Source: JACDAN01 sp035707105 (GTDB lineage: Bacteria; Actinomycetota; Thermoleophilia; Gaiellales; Gaiellaceae). Taken from it: a DNA stretch of 8,180 nucleotides. The notes below the pieces were generated by a model, which worked only from the letters and a program-made list of their open reading frames with translations, had not been told where the DNA came from and did no database searches. The number at the start of each line of letters is the position of its first letter. Position 1 is the first letter of the stretch. Positions 6,808 through 8,180 of this stretch are shown piece after piece. Where the stretch lies: positions 1 through 8,180 of the forward strand of contig DASSUI010000028.1 in the NCBI GenBank assembly GCA_035707105.1, given 5' to 3'. Position numbers and translations under genes: made by a program.

Positions 6808-7849
6808 CGACCACCGTGCGCCGCGCGCGTGCGGGACCCGACTCGATCCGCGAAACGAGCTCGTAGTTGATCGTGTCCGCGACGCGGGCGTGGTCCTCGA
6901 CGAGTAGCCCGTCGCCGATCAGCGTCACGGGCGTGTCGACGGGCAGCTCGTCGTCGAGTAGGACGGCGATCGCGTCCATCGAGACCGTCCCGACCACGCG
7001 GCAGCGGCGGCTGCCGACGACGATCTCCGTCCCGGTCATGTCGCGACGGAACCCATCGGCGTACCCGACGGGAACGACGCCGACCCACGTGTCCTCCTCG
7101 GCGAGGAACTGCCGCCCGTAGCCCGTGCTCTCCCCCGCCCGCAGACACTTCACGTCCGCGAGCCGGCTCTCCCAGCGCAACGCCGGCTCGAGGCCGTCGT
7201 CGGCCGGCTCGCCCCCGAACGGCGACAGGCCGTACAGCGCGATCCCGCAGCGGGCGGCGTCGAACTGCGACTCGGGGATGCGGAGCGCGGCGGCGCTGTT
7301 TGCGGCATGGCGGATCAGGTGCGGAAAGCGGGCGGTCGCCTCCTCGAACCGCTCGATCTGCGCGCGGGCGAACCCCGGATCGGTGTCCGCAGTCGCCAGG
7401 TGCGTCATCAGCCCCACCACGTCGTCGCTCGGCTCCGGCAGCTCGCGCAGGCCCCAGCGCCCCATGCCGGTGTCGAGCTTCAGGTGAGCGCGAACCCGCT
7501 CCGGGACCGGCAAGTCCCAGACGGCCAGGTCGAGGTCGGCTGCACGCGCGAGGGCGATCTCGCGGCCCGCAGACGGGCCCATCACGAGAATCCGGACGCC
7601 CTGGAACTCGCTGCGCAGCTCGAGTCCCTCCGCGACCGTCGCGACGCAGAGGGCGGACGCGCCCTCCGCGAGCACCGCGCCGGCGACGTCGACCGCGCCG
7701 TGGCCGTACCCGTCCGCCTTGACGACCGCACACAGCCGCGCGCCGCCCGTGAGCTCGGCGGCGAGGCGCGCGCAGTTGCGCTGGATCGCGCCCGTGTCGA
7801 TCCGGGCCAGGGCCCGCTGCACGGGCTCGGTGTCGGCGCCATCGGTCAC
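6800..7849 (-). CDS. alr: Alanine racemase (PLP-dependent), compact form
   Basis: Interconverts L- and D-alanine, supplying D-Ala for peptidoglycan precursors; cytoplasmic, PLP-dependent and usually dimeric. At 349 residues it is short for the family (about 360-390). The PLP lysine is K44 in AVVKADGYGHG. HLKLDTGMGRWG begins at H122. HAANSAAAL is the phosphate-binding segment, and R200 in ARCGIALYGLSP is the arginine contacting the pyridine nitrogen. The catalytic tyrosine of the C-terminal domain is Y244 in TGYGRQF, and VSMDAIA supplies the usual Met-Asp pair near the active site. Only nine residues separate D112 (AVWD) from H122, where the family normally has a longer helical stretch. The start GTG 7849 lies 8 nt after the upstream dehydratase stop with no clear Shine-Dalgarno, suggesting reinitiation within one transcript. 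It was chosen because ALARIDTGAIQRN follows at the normal distance. Confidence 0.95.
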   Translation of the reverse strand: MTDGADTEPVQRALARIDTGAIQRNCARLAAELTGGARLCAVVKADGYGHGAVDVAGAVLAEGASALCVATVAEGLELRSEFQGVRILVMGPSAGREIALARAADLDLAVWDLPVPERVRAHLKLDTGMGRWGLRELPEPSDDVVGLMTHLATADTDPGFARAQIERFEEATARFPHLIRHAANSAAALRIPESQFDAARCGIALYGLSPFGGEPADDGLEPALRWESRLADVKCLRAGESTGYGRQFLAEEDTWVGVVPVGYADGFRRDMTGTEIVVGSRRCRVVGTVSMDAIAVLLDDELPVDTPVTLIGDGLLVEDHARVADTINYELVSRIESGPARARRTVVDA

Positions 7850-7857
7850 GGCGGCAA

Positions 7858-8180
7858 CTATGGCCGACTGAGCCCGATCGGCAGAGCCTCGATCACGTCC
7901 GTCGCGATCACCGACTCGGCCTCGCCGATGCCGGCGGCCGCCGCGAGGCCGGCGCGGGCGTGCGCGAACACTCCGGCGCAGGCGGCGGCGAAGGGGTCCA
8001 CCCCGCGCGCGAGCAGCGCGCCGATCGTCCCCGAGAGCACGTCTCCGGTCCCGGCCGTGGCGAGCGCCGGGCTCGACAGCGGGTTCACCGCGACCCGGTC
8101 GCGGTCGACCACCAGCGTGTCGTCTCCCTTCAGCACGACGATGGCGCCGCTCGCCTTCGCCACCTCCCGCGCGGACGCGA
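7858..8180 (-). CDS. nnrD: ADP/ATP-dependent NAD(P)H-hydrate dehydratase, C-terminal part; 5' end beyond window edge
   Basis: Repairs hydrated NAD(P)H (NADHX/NADPHX) back to NAD(P)H using a nucleotide; ribokinase-like fold, corresponding to the C-terminal half of YjeF/Nnr proteins. The visible 107 codons contain VVLKGDDTLVV, NPLSSPALATAGTGDVLSG (the family's GTGD nucleotide-binding and catalytic motif, Asp codon at 8043-8041), IGALLARGVDPFAAACAGVF and ATDVIEALP near the C-terminus. The frame is open to the right edge (ASAREVAKASG), so the GTG at 8163 is internal and not the start. Whether an epimerase (NnrE) domain is fused upstream cannot be seen; the symbol applies to the dehydratase part only. 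Stop TAG 7860-7858 is followed after 8 nt by alr, a common neighbour of this gene in bacteria. Confidence 0.92.
   Translation of the reverse strand, partial: ASAREVAKASGAIVVLKGDDTLVVDRDRVAVNPLSSPALATAGTGDVLSGTIGALLARGVDPFAAACAGVFAHARAGLAAAAGIGEAESVIATDVIEALPIGLSRP

Noticed and set aside
6366..7733. A 455-codon minus-strand open frame spanning alr and the tRNA nucleotidyltransferase gene
   Set aside because: It crosses two well-supported genes in another frame, is arginine-rich and matches no family; the true frames hold all expected motifs.

Overview
The window is about 70% G+C, with heavy use of GTG start codons, short gaps or overlaps between genes, and codon use typical of a high-GC actinobacterium. 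The gene families (a Gram-positive-type FabI, an HD-less class II tRNA nucleotidyltransferase, a very compact alanine racemase, and a secreted subtilase with Ig-like tail domains) fit Actinomycetota, possibly Thermoleophilia. That lineage is an inference from style and was not tested. It looks like ordinary chromosome: no RNA gene, CRISPR array, insertion sequence, phage gene or sizeable repeat was found.

Layout. (1) Positions 1-644, minus strand: the first 214 residues of enoyl-ACP reductase FabI, running off the left edge. (2) Only 16 bp separate it from a divergent plus-strand block of four genes packed end to end (661-5669): a large secreted subtilisin-family protease with a PA insert, a short-chain dehydrogenase/reductase whose start overlaps the protease stop by 10 nt, a small thioredoxin-fold protein, and a CNHC-motif peroxiredoxin-like protein joined by an ATGA overlap. 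(3) A roughly 100-bp gap between convergent genes (5670-5769). (4) A minus-strand block read from the right edge: the C-terminal part of NAD(P)H-hydrate dehydratase, alanine racemase, and a class II tRNA nucleotidyltransferase overlapping alr by 8 nt.

How the genes fit together. The minus block combines metabolite repair (nnrD), D-alanine supply for peptidoglycan (alr) and tRNA 3'-end maturation: housekeeping genes whose tight spacing suggests one transcript. The plus block pairs an exported protease having two potential disulfides with three probably cytoplasmic redox proteins. The close packing suggests co-transcription, but no common pathway can be read from the sequence.

The most interesting regulatory point is the fabI/protease junction. 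A TAGGAT box sits exactly at -12 to -7 relative to the fabI GTG, which predicts a leaderless fabI mRNA whose promoter overlaps the protease's 5' coding region. I did not find a convincing new biological system. The findings are modest structural and regulatory oddities.
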